A DNA stretch of 15,717 nt from an uncultured Desulfotignum sp. (GTDB lineage: Bacteria; Desulfobacterota; Desulfobacteria; Desulfobacterales; Desulfobacteraceae). Position numbers and translations under genes: made by a program. Within the stretch, counting starts at the first letter, position 1; every line of letters begins with the position of its first letter. Below the pieces are notes generated by a model. It saw only the letters and a list, made by a program, of their open reading frames with translations, was not told the DNA's origin and did not search any database. The stretch covers positions 1-15,717 of the forward strand of contig CALGAJ010000381.1 of assembly GCA_937951975.1 (NCBI GenBank), written 5' to 3'. Positions 6,535-14,728 of this stretch are shown one piece after another.

Positions 6535-8879
6535 TCAGGAATCACGATCTGGCAAAAGCCATTGAAAATATATCCCTCCAGGATCCGGAAATAGGATATG
6601 CTCTTTCCGAACTGATGGCAGGCGGCCGGATCCGAATTCCGCTGGATTCCCCCGGTTCTGGTATTGATCCCTGTTTTTTGTTTGATGACGAGCGGATTTT
6701 TGTCCGGAAGGTGAGTTTTTTCAATCATGGGATGGCGCCCCTGGAAGAAAGGCTGGTGCTTGAATACGGGAAGGCGGCTTTAAAACACCAAATTGAAGAA
6801 ACCCCCTCCCCCAAAGATTATTTTGCCGCCGCAACCCAAATCCATCTGGCCGGCATTTCCTGTCTGGTGAATTTTGAACTCTTCCGTGCCGTTTCCATGC
6901 TTAAAAAAAAAATCAGTGCCGCCGGCAGCGGTACCGCTATTGGAAATATCCTGACCAACCGGTTTGAAACCCTGCAGCAGATATTACAGTCCCCCCCTGC
7001 CAGCTTTAAAATGTCCATTGATTCAAAAGAACCGCTGTATATCATGAAAATGCAGCAATCCGTTGAATGCCATTTTATTTTATTTCCCTTTTCATCCGCT
7101 GCTCTGGCGCAGCTGGCACAGTTAAACTTGGAATTTTTCCATTTGCGGTTTGTCCTGGACCTGTTTATCACAGGTGCATCTCACCGGCTTTTTGCCGCAG
7201 TCAGCCAGGGAAAAATTACCGGAATGATGTTTCTAAAGGAAAAAAAACGACTGTTCTACTCCGGGCTGGAGATCCATTATATATCCACGGTCAATGGACT
7301 TCCCATAGATGAACAGATCCTTGATTATCCGAGGATCCGGGGCACCGGCACTTTTTTGATCGCCGGTGCGTGGCTGCTCTGGAAAAGCTGTTTTACCCGG
7401 GCATCGGAAATTGTTCTGGATGCGGAAATCGGAGCGGAGCGGTTTTATGAAACCATCGGATTTGATTTCCGGCCGCCTTATGGATATCTGCTTAGACACC
7501 CCAAAGACAAGCTGTTGCTGTACATCGTCGGTATGGCCATGAACAGCAACGGACTGCCAAAACCATTGCACGCGGCAGTGGTTCAGTGCATCAAACAGCA
7601 AATTACCTGCCTGAAAAAATCCATCCCGGCGGATAATCCCAAACGTAAAATTGCCATTCTGGGGGTTTCCACCTGTAATCAGGGCGGAAAAAACCGGGAT
7701 CTGGCACAGATTGTCCGGCAATTGGTCTTTCTGAACAGCCGCCGTATCCCTGAATCCGGGATGCTTTTACAGGTGCTGGCCCGGGAAGATGCCGACCGGT
7801 CCAGACATATCCTGGTGAAAGGGGCCAGTATGATCTGGGTGGTCAGTGATCCGGTGTTTGACCAGCATCTGGAAGACATCTTTCATATGGAAAACCGAAA
7901 ACGGACCCGGAGCCTGGCATCCATATTGGCAAAGGAACCATTTTCGGACCGGATCATTCCGGTTCAGCCCCGGGCCGCCACAGAACAGGAGTTGTCCTGG
8001 GTTCATCGACGGGAATACATTGTCAAAATTGCCGAGACTGCCGGGAAAAAACTGACTTATCTGGATCCGGACACCCAGACCACTCCCCAGTCCTATGCGG
8101 TGGCGCGCCTGGCGGCCGGCAGTGTATTCAATCTCATTGATGCGGTTTACAATGATCCTCTTCACTGCTGCGGCATCGCCTGTATCCGTCCACCGGGCCA
8201 TCATGCCGAATCTGACCGGGCCATGGGGTTCTGTCTGTTCAACAATGTGGCGTTAGGTGCAACTTATCTCCAGCACCGGTACGATGCAAAACGGATTCTG
8301 ATCGTGGATGTGGATATTCATCATGGCAACGGCATCCAGAAAGCCTTTTATGACAGCCCAAAAGTATTGTATTTTTCCGCCCACCAGTTTCCCTGCTACC
8401 CGGGCACCGGCAGGCTGTCGGAAATCGGAACCGGCGCAGGAAAAGGATACACCATCAATGTACCGCTGCCAAAAGGCAGAGATGACAAGGACTATGCCGG
8501 CATTCTCCATTTTCTGTTAACACCTGTGACCATGGAATTCCGGCCGGAAATGATTCTGGTGGCCTTGGGCTTTGATCTCTATGCACAGGACCCGCTGGGA
8601 CAGATGAATGTCACGCCGGACGGATATGCCCTGATAATCCGCATGCTCAAACAGCTGGCAAAAACGGTCTGCAACGGACGGATCATTTTTGTGCTGGAGG
8701 GCGGATACAGCATTAAAGGCATCCGCGAATGCGGTCTGCGGGTGCTTCAGGAGCTGGTGGACCTGCCCACCCTGAGCCCGGAAAAAATTCGCCGCATGAC
8801 CCCGGAAAAGCCGGACAGCGTGCCGGAGCTGAAAAAAGCCATGGATCTGCACAGAGCTTTCTGGCCGGGCATTCCCTGA
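6531..8879 (+). CDS. GNAT acetyltransferase fused to class I-type (AcuC-like) deacetylase
   Basis: This 782-aa cytoplasmic protein is predicted to carry opposing activities. Residues 1-170 match nothing I recognise. Residues ~175-325 form a GNAT acetyltransferase: strand RLFAAVSQGKITGMMFL, acetyl-CoA loop R268-I-R-G-T-G273 (R-x-x-G-x-G), and motif B GAERFYETIGF (301-311). Residues ~335-430 are an unassigned linker. Residues ~432-745 form a zinc deacetylase of the histone-deacetylase/AcuC/acetoin-utilisation superfamily with the active site intact: H557/H558 (RPPGHHA), zinc ligands D595 and H597 (DVDIHHGNG) and D682 (LGFDLYAQDPLG), and catalytic Y726 (EGGYS). Its ATG overlaps the preceding stop (ATGA), indicating translational coupling. 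Known AcuA (GNAT) and AcuC (deacetylase) are separate proteins acting on acetyl-CoA synthetase. Protein lysines are the likely substrate, although polyamine or other small amides are possible for this deacetylase superfamily. Domain assignment is strong; substrate is inferred. Confidence 0.9.
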   Translation: MIRNHDLAKAIENISLQDPEIGYALSELMAGGRIRIPLDSPGSGIDPCFLFDDERIFVRKVSFFNHGMAPLEERLVLEYGKAALKHQIEETPSPKDYFAAATQIHLAGISCLVNFELFRAVSMLKKKISAAGSGTAIGNILTNRFETLQQILQSPPASFKMSIDSKEPLYIMKMQQSVECHFILFPFSSAALAQLAQLNLEFFHLRFVLDLFITGASHRLFAAVSQGKITGMMFLKEKKRLFYSGLEIHYISTVNGLPIDEQILDYPRIRGTGTFLIAGAWLLWKSCFTRASEIVLDAEIGAERFYETIGFDFRPPYGYLLRHPKDKLLLYIVGMAMNSNGLPKPLHAAVVQCIKQQITCLKKSIPADNPKRKIAILGVSTCNQGGKNRDLAQIVRQLVFLNSRRIPESGMLLQVLAREDADRSRHILVKGASMIWVVSDPVFDQHLEDIFHMENRKRTRSLASILAKEPFSDRIIPVQPRAATEQELSWVHRREYIVKIAETAGKKLTYLDPDTQTTPQSYAVARLAAGSVFNLIDAVYNDPLHCCGIACIRPPGHHAESDRAMGFCLFNNVALGATYLQHRYDAKRILIVDVDIHHGNGIQKAFYDSPKVLYFSAHQFPCYPGTGRLSEIGTGAGKGYTINVPLPKGRDDKDYAGILHFLLTPVTMEFRPEMILVALGFDLYAQDPLGQMNVTPDGYALIIRMLKQLAKTVCNGRIIFVLEGGYSIKGIRECGLRVLQELVDLPTLSPEKIRRMTPEKPDSVPELKKAMDLHRAFWPGIP

Positions 8880-8916
8880 ACCGACCGTTTCAGTCAACGG
8901 CACATTTTACGGAAAA

Positions 8917-10830
8917 TCATTTCTGCGCATACATGTTATCAATTTCAGCTGAATAAATGTCTTGAATCACTCTTTTCTTTGTTTTCTGAGTCGGTGTCAG
9001 CATGCCGTTTTGCTCTGTGAACCTTTCACAGAGAATGGTGTACTGTTTTATCTGCTCAAACGATTCCAGTTCCCTGTTTGCGTTTGCAACCTCCTGTGCG
9101 ACAAGGTCTCTGATATTTCCTTTTTCGATAAAATCCGGCCCGACTTTTACGACAATCGGGGTTCCCGCTGTTGTGTCTATCACAACCTGATTCTTGTCGT
9201 ATTCAATGCCTTGTTTGTCAAACCTGGCTTTAAAGTAGGTCAGGTTCGGGACCAGCAGTGTGCTGATGACCGCACGTTCATCCCCCACAACGAGAACCTG
9301 TTCAACATACGGGCTTGTGGTAAAGAGTGATTCCACTTTTGCCGGGGCGATATTCTTTCCGCTGGACAGGCAGATAATACTTTTAAACCGGTCAACAATG
9401 GTGTAATAACCGAACCGGTCAACTTCCACCTTGTCGCCTGTTTTAAACCATCCGTCAGGCGTGAAGGATTCAGCCGTCTCCTGCGGCCTGTTCCAGTATC
9501 TTTCAAACACACCCGCGCCCGTGATCTCGAGCTCTCCGATGCTTGAAACCCGGAGTCTGCTTCCATTTGACTCCAGACCGACAGAGCCCGGTTTACAGGC
9601 TTTGAGCGGCATGTTTGCACAGGCGTTGAAACTTTCGGTTGATCCGTACCCCTCGCTGACCCTGATGCCAATGATATAGAAAAATTTCAGCAGCTCCGGT
9701 GAAATGGAGGCACTGGCTGAAAAAGAATGCTTGAAGTTTTTACCGAAAAATGCCCGGATCTTTGAGAACAGCTTGTCGGCAATTTTATACTTTATTCTCA
9801 TTCCAAAGGAAAGATTGCCGGTAATATCGAAATCATGCCCCATATTATACGTACCTGTTTCAGGATCATACCGCTGCATGAAAACGGCTTCACCGACCTT
9901 GAGGGCCCAGTCAAAGAGTTTTCTCTTCAGCCCGCTTTGCCCCATTTTCTCGTGCAGCTGAATATATATTTTTTCATACAGCCGTGGCACGCAGTTGATC
10001 CAGTGGGGATTGTATTTCTGAAGATCCTCCAGAAGTGTTCCAGGCGCGTCTGCATAGGCAATGGTACAGCCGTTGAAAATGGCAGCGCCCTGGCACGATC
10101 CCCGGTCGAAAATATGCGCAAGGGGCAGAAAGCACAGCGTTGTATATTCCGTTTTGAAACCCATGCCGCAGTAATCAAAGAATTCATTGACACCGTTCAT
10201 TCTGGCTGCGCAGTTATGGTGGGTAAGCACAACGCCCTTGCCTTGGCCGGTTGTGCCGGACGTATAAAGAATGGTGTAGATGTCATCAAGGGCAACACCG
10301 TCTCTTCTTGCTGCATATGATTCAAAATGACTGCGGTCTTTTTTCCACTCGATACCGGTTTTTTCAAGATCACCCATGCTCATAACTCTCGCATCGCTGC
10401 TCTGGTATTCCCTGTCCATAACAATTATTTTTTCAAGTCCGGGCATCCGGTCAAACCCGTCGAGCATCATTTCAAGAATACGGTCCCCCCTCAGAAAAAG
10501 GAACTTACTCCCTGAATCGTTGACAATATAAGATGCTTCCTTGAATGACAGGGTCGGATATATGGCGACACTGACACCATTTGCGCAGGCAAGCGCAAGG
10601 TCGGCATGGGTCCAGTAAGGACCGCTTGCCGACATGATTGCAGCCATTTCCTGTTTTCCGATCCCCAGGCTCATTAAACCACAGGCATAGTTCTCAACTC
10701 TGGCGGCCGTCTCTTTCCATGTCATTTTCCCGTTGCTGTCACCGTTATAGAGTGCCGGATTAAATTGCTGAAAATCTTTGTCAGCGTATTTTTCAGAATT
10801 TTCAAGAAATTTCCGGGTGACTGTCGGCAA
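8917..10830 (-). CDS. Long-chain-type AMP-forming acyl-CoA synthetase, start uncertain
   Basis: This ANL-superfamily enzyme activates a carboxylic (probably fatty) acid to acyl-AMP and then acyl-CoA. Numbered from the TTG at 10830 (637 aa), visible motifs are the P-loop YTSGTTGQGKG (189-199), EGYGSTES (393-400), GWFKTGD (460-466), the hinge DRFKSI (480-485) and the C-terminal MLTPTQKTKKR with the lysine used for adenylation. Most similar enzymes are of the FadD15/AAE type. Oddity: the coding frame clearly continues upstream to about 10896 (NIDYFNLPWKDQWEWERVD) but contains no ATG, GTG or TTG there; where a start would be expected, 4 nt after GAGAGG, the codon is TGT. Either TTG 10830 is used (GGAAAGGG lies 5 nt upstream), initiation is non-standard, or the start codon is mutated or misread. 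The gene converges on the deacetylase gene with a 37-nt gap. Its C-terminal lysine region is the type of site controlled by reversible acetylation in related enzymes. Confidence 0.9.
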   Translation of the reverse strand: MPTVTRKFLENSEKYADKDFQQFNPALYNGDSNGKMTWKETAARVENYACGLMSLGIGKQEMAAIMSASGPYWTHADLALACANGVSVAIYPTLSFKEASYIVNDSGSKFLFLRGDRILEMMLDGFDRMPGLEKIIVMDREYQSSDARVMSMGDLEKTGIEWKKDRSHFESYAARRDGVALDDIYTILYTSGTTGQGKGVVLTHHNCAARMNGVNEFFDYCGMGFKTEYTTLCFLPLAHIFDRGSCQGAAIFNGCTIAYADAPGTLLEDLQKYNPHWINCVPRLYEKIYIQLHEKMGQSGLKRKLFDWALKVGEAVFMQRYDPETGTYNMGHDFDITGNLSFGMRIKYKIADKLFSKIRAFFGKNFKHSFSASASISPELLKFFYIIGIRVSEGYGSTESFNACANMPLKACKPGSVGLESNGSRLRVSSIGELEITGAGVFERYWNRPQETAESFTPDGWFKTGDKVEVDRFGYYTIVDRFKSIICLSSGKNIAPAKVESLFTTSPYVEQVLVVGDERAVISTLLVPNLTYFKARFDKQGIEYDKNQVVIDTTAGTPIVVKVGPDFIEKGNIRDLVAQEVANANRELESFEQIKQYTILCERFTEQNGMLTPTQKTKKRVIQDIYSAEIDNMYAQK

Positions 10831-10925
10831 ATCGACCCTTTCCCACTCCCACTGGTCTTTCCACGGCAGATTAAAATAATCGATATTTGCCTTACAGGCA
10901 CCTCTCTTTAAGTGGATTTATGTAT

Positions 10926-10977
10926 TGTCTGATAAAAAAATGAACCCCTGATGAAACGGGATTCATTTTTTCAGACA
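10926..10977. terminator. Inverted repeat in the acyl-CoA synthetase leader; terminator or attenuator
   Basis: TGTCTGAtaAAAAAATGAACCCC (from 10926) pairs with GGGATTCATTTTTTCAGACA (10958-10977). A GC-containing core flanked by A/T runs looks like an intrinsic terminator in both directions. It lies downstream of another terminator for the CoA-transferase gene and upstream of the synthetase, so it may act as a second terminator or as an attenuator. Confidence 0.55.
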
Positions 10978-11003
10978 CAATGCGACTTATCAGTTAAAAA
11001 AAC

Positions 11004-11024
11004 AAGCTTTTTAGTAAAAGCCTT
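11004..11024 (-). terminator. Intrinsic terminator of the CoA-transferase gene
   Basis: On the minus strand AAGGCTTTT-acta-AAAAGCTT forms a hairpin with one bulged G, followed by TTGTTTTTTT-type sequence (A-run at 10996-11002 on the plus strand). It lies about 40 nt after the stop at 11062. Confidence 0.6.
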
Positions 11025-11061
11025 ACTCTCACCTGTCCGAGCGGCAACCGGTCCATGTGCA

Positions 11062-12558
11062 CTAAACAGCCGGCAGATCCGGCAGCATGGCCCCGGTTGT
11101 CAAAAGGTTCCGGTGCAGTTCGTAACACCGGTCAAGGTCATGGCAGATGTGCCCCCTGGGGCTGTTCTCAAGATAATCGGTCAGATAGGGCCGGTAGGCC
11201 GGGTGGGCACAGGTCTGGATGATTTTTTGGGCCCGTTCCATGGGGCCCAGTCCCCGCAGGTCCGCCAGACCCTGTTCCGTCACCACGATCTGCACCGAAT
11301 GTTCGTTGTTGTCCACATGCGGTGTCATGGGCACCACCGAAGAGATGTTTCCCCCTTTTGCCACGGACGGGGTCATGAAAATGGACAGATGGCTGTTCCG
11401 GGTGAACTCGCCGCTGCCCCCCACCCCGTTCACGATATGGGTGCCGAACACATGGGAGGAGTTGACATTGCCGTAAATATCGATCTCCAGGGCCGTGTTC
11501 ATGGCAATCACGCCTAAGCGCCGGATGATGCCGGGGTGGTTGGAGATCTCCTGGGGCCGCAGCACGATACGGCTTGCGAAAAAATCCATGTTGTCCGTGA
11601 TCCGGGCCAGTTTCTCCGGCACAACGGTCAGGGCCGTGGCAGACGCCCCCAGCAGCTTGCCCTCGGACATCAAATCCACCATGGCATCCTGGAACACTTC
11701 GGAATACATGTAAAAAGGCGGAATGTCCGGATGGCCCCCCAGCCCGGCCAGCACCGCATTGGCGGTATTGCCCACCCCGGCCTGAAACGGGAAAAACTGT
11801 TCCGGGATCCGGCCGGCCTGTCTTTCTTTGAGCAAAAATTGGATCACATGGTCCGCGATCTTCCTGCTCACCGCATCTTCGGCACTGAATGCCTTCACCT
11901 GGTCCGGTTCATTGTTTTCAACAATGCCCACCACTTTTTTCGGGTCCACCTGGGCATAGGGCCAGCCGATCCGGGTCAGGGGCGTATGCACATTGATGGG
12001 GGACCGCCGGGGCGGCGGGGGGATGATAAAAATATCCGCCAGCTCCCGGAGCCGGTGGGAATGGTGATGGTTGATCTCGATGATCACTTTTTCCGCGCAG
12101 GCCAGCCAGGTGGGAGAGGCGCCGATGGACGTGGTCAGGTAAACCCGCCCGTCCGGGGTGATCTCCGTGGCTTCCACCACCGCCACATCCACTTTGCCGA
12201 AGAATCCGGCACTCACGGTCTGGGCCACATGGGACAGATGCATGTCCACATACTGGACCTCCTGACGATTGATCTGATCCCGCAGTTCTCTGCCGCCCTG
12301 GTAAGGGGCCCGCCACTGGATGGCATTGGCCTTTGCCAGATCGTTGTCAATATGATCTCCGGCTGACGCCCCGGTGAGTACCCGGATCCGGAAATCTCTG
12401 CCCTGGCTGTGTTCTTCAGCCGCATGTTCAGCCAGCATTCCGGGAACGGCCTTGGCGCCGCCGGCAGGGGAAAATCCGGAAAATGCGACCGTATCCCCGT
12501 TTTTGATGATTGAAAGCACTTGGTCTTTATCCAGAATTTCGTATTTGTTTCTGATCAT
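11062..12558 (-). CDS. Acetyl-CoA hydrolase/transferase family: succinyl-CoA:acetate CoA-transferase
   Basis: This 498-aa enzyme matches the full length of class I CoA-transferases of the AarC/Cat1 type, which move CoA between succinate and acetate. Visible features are the N-terminal FSGFSPAGGAKAVP (26-39), the oxyanion-loop motif GVGNTANAV (261-269), and YSEVFQDAMVDLM with E287 in the position of the catalytic Glu that forms the glutamyl-CoA thioester. The C-terminal half has the GVGGSGEF and VTEQGLADLRG motifs. In acetate-oxidising Desulfobacter this reaction activates acetate for the TCA cycle while regenerating succinate, so it would be a central catabolic enzyme here. ATG 12558 follows an AGGATGG-like ribosome site. 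A terminator follows at 11004-11024, so the gene appears monocistronic. Base composition is higher in GC than the neighbouring synthetase. A different CoA acceptor, such as propionate or butyrate, cannot be excluded. Confidence 0.92.
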   Translation of the reverse strand: MIRNKYEILDKDQVLSIIKNGDTVAFSGFSPAGGAKAVPGMLAEHAAEEHSQGRDFRIRVLTGASAGDHIDNDLAKANAIQWRAPYQGGRELRDQINRQEVQYVDMHLSHVAQTVSAGFFGKVDVAVVEATEITPDGRVYLTTSIGASPTWLACAEKVIIEINHHHSHRLRELADIFIIPPPPRRSPINVHTPLTRIGWPYAQVDPKKVVGIVENNEPDQVKAFSAEDAVSRKIADHVIQFLLKERQAGRIPEQFFPFQAGVGNTANAVLAGLGGHPDIPPFYMYSEVFQDAMVDLMSEGKLLGASATALTVVPEKLARITDNMDFFASRIVLRPQEISNHPGIIRRLGVIAMNTALEIDIYGNVNSSHVFGTHIVNGVGGSGEFTRNSHLSIFMTPSVAKGGNISSVVPMTPHVDNNEHSVQIVVTEQGLADLRGLGPMERAQKIIQTCAHPAYRPYLTDYLENSPRGHICHDLDRCYELHRNLLTTGAMLPDLPAV

Positions 12559-12913
12559 GATTCCATCCTGACTGTTTTGATTGATACTTTTGTCGGCATG
12601 TCACTGTGCCAAAACATTATTGAAACATGGCAATTTTTATACCGTTATACCAAAATAACTGAAAATTCGATTCTTTTTCCTGGCCGGCCCCACTGAAACA
12701 ATCCCTGTTCACCCAGTGTCCACCAGAAATTGACATTTATTTGCTTTCTTCAGCACCCATCGACATCACTGCATCCAGAATAAATCAAATATCGCATAAT
12801 TACAAAATGTTAAACACCATTTTCAAACTTGGGCTTTCATGGCATGTTTTTTGTTTATATGTTTTTAAACGACATAACAGGAAACACGATTTTGTCAATA
12901 AAGGGAACTACCG
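12559..12913. other. Divergent intergenic region between CoA-transferase and sensor kinase
   Basis: This 355-nt AT-rich spacer has no convincing gene. It holds a tandem direct repeat TTATACC-G-TTATACC (12637-12651) and a sigma-54-like element at 12840-12855 reading toward the kinase. On the minus strand TGGCACAGTGACATGCC (about 12595-12611) resembles a sigma-54 promoter but its boxes are one base too far apart. Confidence 0.5.
12840..12855 (+). promoter_or_regulatory. Possible sigma-54 promoter for the sensor kinase (weak)
   Basis: TGGCAT-GTTTT-TTGTT has the sigma-54 spacing (GG-N10-GT) but the -12 GC is GT. It lies ~59 nt upstream of the kinase ATG. It deviates from consensus at the same positions as the element at 2946, which is suggestive but not conclusive. 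Confidence 0.3.
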
Positions 12914-14698
12914 ATGAACGGCCATGAAATCCATACGATGACCCCGGACATCACGTTGAATCCGCCGGAAAAGAATTCCTACCGGTATCTTTTCCGGCGG
13001 TTCACCCTGCTCACCGTTGTCTGCTCCATTGTGCCCCTCCTGCTGGTGGGATGGGGGCTGAACATTCATTATACCTATTTTGCCCAAACCCGTATTGTCA
13101 ACGCCTTTGAGGAACAGGTCGCCAATCACGGCCGGTTCATCGAACAATTTCTCCGGGAACAGAGCACCAAGCTTCGTCTGGTGGCCGATACCCATTCAAA
13201 AAAAGACCTGCGGCAACCCGGCAGTCTCATGAACATCTTTGAAACCATGAACCGGGAACAGCCATACATCATGGACCTGGGAGTCATTGATCAACTGGGC
13301 AACCACCTGGCCTATATCGGCCCCTATGACCTGCTGGACAAGGTGTATTTTCATGAAGACTGGTTTAAACAGGTGATGCAAAAAGGGCTGTATATCAGTG
13401 ATATGTTCATGGGGTTCCGTCAGGAACCGCATTTCATCATTGCGGTGCTCCGCCGGGAAGGAGATGACCAGTGGATTTTAAGGGCCACGATCAATACCCG
13501 GGTATTCCGTACTCTGGTGGAAAATATGCGCATCGGTGAAACCGGAGAAGTCTACCTGGTCAACACCCAGGGGGTTTATCAGACGACTCCGCGATTCGGC
13601 GGGTCCATCATGGATCAGGCCGATGTGGCGGTTGAACCATTCAAGGATCCGGTCTCTGTTGAGGTATTCAAAAAAAACAACACATCCCCATTTTCCGGCC
13701 AGGTGGTGGGCAGGTACTGGCTGACCCATCCGGAATGGATGCTGGTGGTCAAACAGGCCCGCTCCGAAACCTTTGAAGAGATGGACCGGGCCCGGTTCGT
13801 CAACCTTGTTTTTTTGCATTTAAGCGCCCTGAGCATTCTGGTGGCCGCCATATTCATCACCCGTTATATGGTCGGGATCATCAGAAAACGTGATGATCAT
13901 GCCGCCCGGTTGAACAACCAGCTCATGCAGGCCAGCAAACTGGCATCCATCGGAGAGCTGTCCGCGGGTGTGGCCCATGAAATAAATAATCCCGTAGCCA
14001 TTATCATGACCGAACGCCAGCTGCTTTTAGACCAGTTTCAGCAGACAACCATAGAAGATCCGGCATTCAAAGACCAGTTTTTATCGTCCATGGATCAGAT
14101 TGCCGTGCAGTCCCAGCGGTGCAAACGCATCACCCACAATCTGCTGCGGTTTTCCAGACGGACCCGGTCCATGATTGAATCCATCGACCTGAACCGATTT
14201 GTTGCCGAGGTGGTGGACCTGATGGAACGGGAGACCAAAACCAGCGGCATCCGGCTGCTCACTGATCTGGACCCCGACCTGCCCGCCATTCAGTCGGATT
14301 CCTCCCAGCTGCAGCAGGTCTTTTTAAATCTGATCACCAACGCCGTGGATGCCCACGAAGGCAAGCCCTACGGATCCATCCGCATCAGTACCCGGTATGA
14401 TGCGGATGCCCGGGGAATCTTTCTTTCCATTGCAGATACCGGTACCGGTATTGACTCAAAACATCTGGACCGTATCTTTGATCCGTTTTTCACCACCAAA
14501 CCCGTGGGAAAAGGCACGGGCCTGGGACTTTCCATCTGTTACAGCATCATCCGGCAACTCAAAGGAAATATCACCGTCAAAAGCGAACCCGGGGAAGGCA
14601 CGGAATTTATCATCTTTCTGCCTTTGACCCTGAAAGAAAAAGAGAACGGGGAATCCGGTCAGTCCGGCCCTGATAAAACATCAGACCCATCAATGTAA
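12914..14698 (+). CDS. Membrane sensor histidine kinase with Cache-type periplasmic domain
   Basis: This 594-aa inner-membrane kinase has a cytoplasmic leader (1-28), a first helix (~29-50), a periplasmic sensing region (~55-285) of Cache type (features include DLGVIDQLGNHLAYIGPYDL and GETGEVYLVNTQG), a second helix (~297-318) and a cytoplasmic kinase core. Catalytic boxes are complete: H-box GVAHEINNP with H355, N-box LNLITNAVDA with N476, G1 box ADTGTGID with D508, FFTTKP (525-530), and G2 box GKGTGLGLS (532-540). Cache domains of this kind commonly bind small organic acids or amino acids, which would suit a neighbour of the acetate CoA-transferase, but the ligand cannot be read. AAAGGG precedes the ATG by about 9 nt. 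The response regulator begins 30 nt downstream. It is an intact paralogue of the degenerate kinase at 5530 and may serve both receivers. Confidence 0.94.
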   Translation: MNGHEIHTMTPDITLNPPEKNSYRYLFRRFTLLTVVCSIVPLLLVGWGLNIHYTYFAQTRIVNAFEEQVANHGRFIEQFLREQSTKLRLVADTHSKKDLRQPGSLMNIFETMNREQPYIMDLGVIDQLGNHLAYIGPYDLLDKVYFHEDWFKQVMQKGLYISDMFMGFRQEPHFIIAVLRREGDDQWILRATINTRVFRTLVENMRIGETGEVYLVNTQGVYQTTPRFGGSIMDQADVAVEPFKDPVSVEVFKKNNTSPFSGQVVGRYWLTHPEWMLVVKQARSETFEEMDRARFVNLVFLHLSALSILVAAIFITRYMVGIIRKRDDHAARLNNQLMQASKLASIGELSAGVAHEINNPVAIIMTERQLLLDQFQQTTIEDPAFKDQFLSSMDQIAVQSQRCKRITHNLLRFSRRTRSMIESIDLNRFVAEVVDLMERETKTSGIRLLTDLDPDLPAIQSDSSQLQQVFLNLITNAVDAHEGKPYGSIRISTRYDADARGIFLSIADTGTGIDSKHLDRIFDPFFTTKPVGKGTGLGLSICYSIIRQLKGNITVKSEPGEGTEFIIFLPLTLKEKENGESGQSGPDKTSDPSM

Positions 14699-14716
14699 CC
14701 GGATAAACCCATCCGG
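14699..14716 (+). repeat. Small hairpin before the response-regulator ribosome site
   Basis: CCGGAT-aaaccc-ATCCGG forms a perfect 6-bp stem with a 6-nt loop in the 30-nt gap between the kinase and regulator genes. Its right arm runs into the AAGGAGG ribosome site, so folding could modulate translation. Confidence 0.4.
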
Positions 14717-14728
14717 AAGGAGGCTGTT

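Noticed and set aside
8885..8900. CCGTT-tcagtc-AACGG as terminator between the convergent deacetylase and synthetase genes
   Set aside because: The stem is only 5 bp and no T-run follows in either direction.
11536..12366. Long plus-strand open frame of 276 codons
   Set aside because: It lies fully antisense to the CoA-transferase, whose motifs are complete; the translation is rich in His, Gly, Pro and Arg, typical of a shadow frame in GC-rich DNA.
12595..12611. Minus-strand TGGCACAGTGACATGCC as a sigma-54 promoter for the CoA-transferase
   Set aside because: GG and GC are separated by 11 instead of 10 bases, a spacing sigma-54 does not normally accept.
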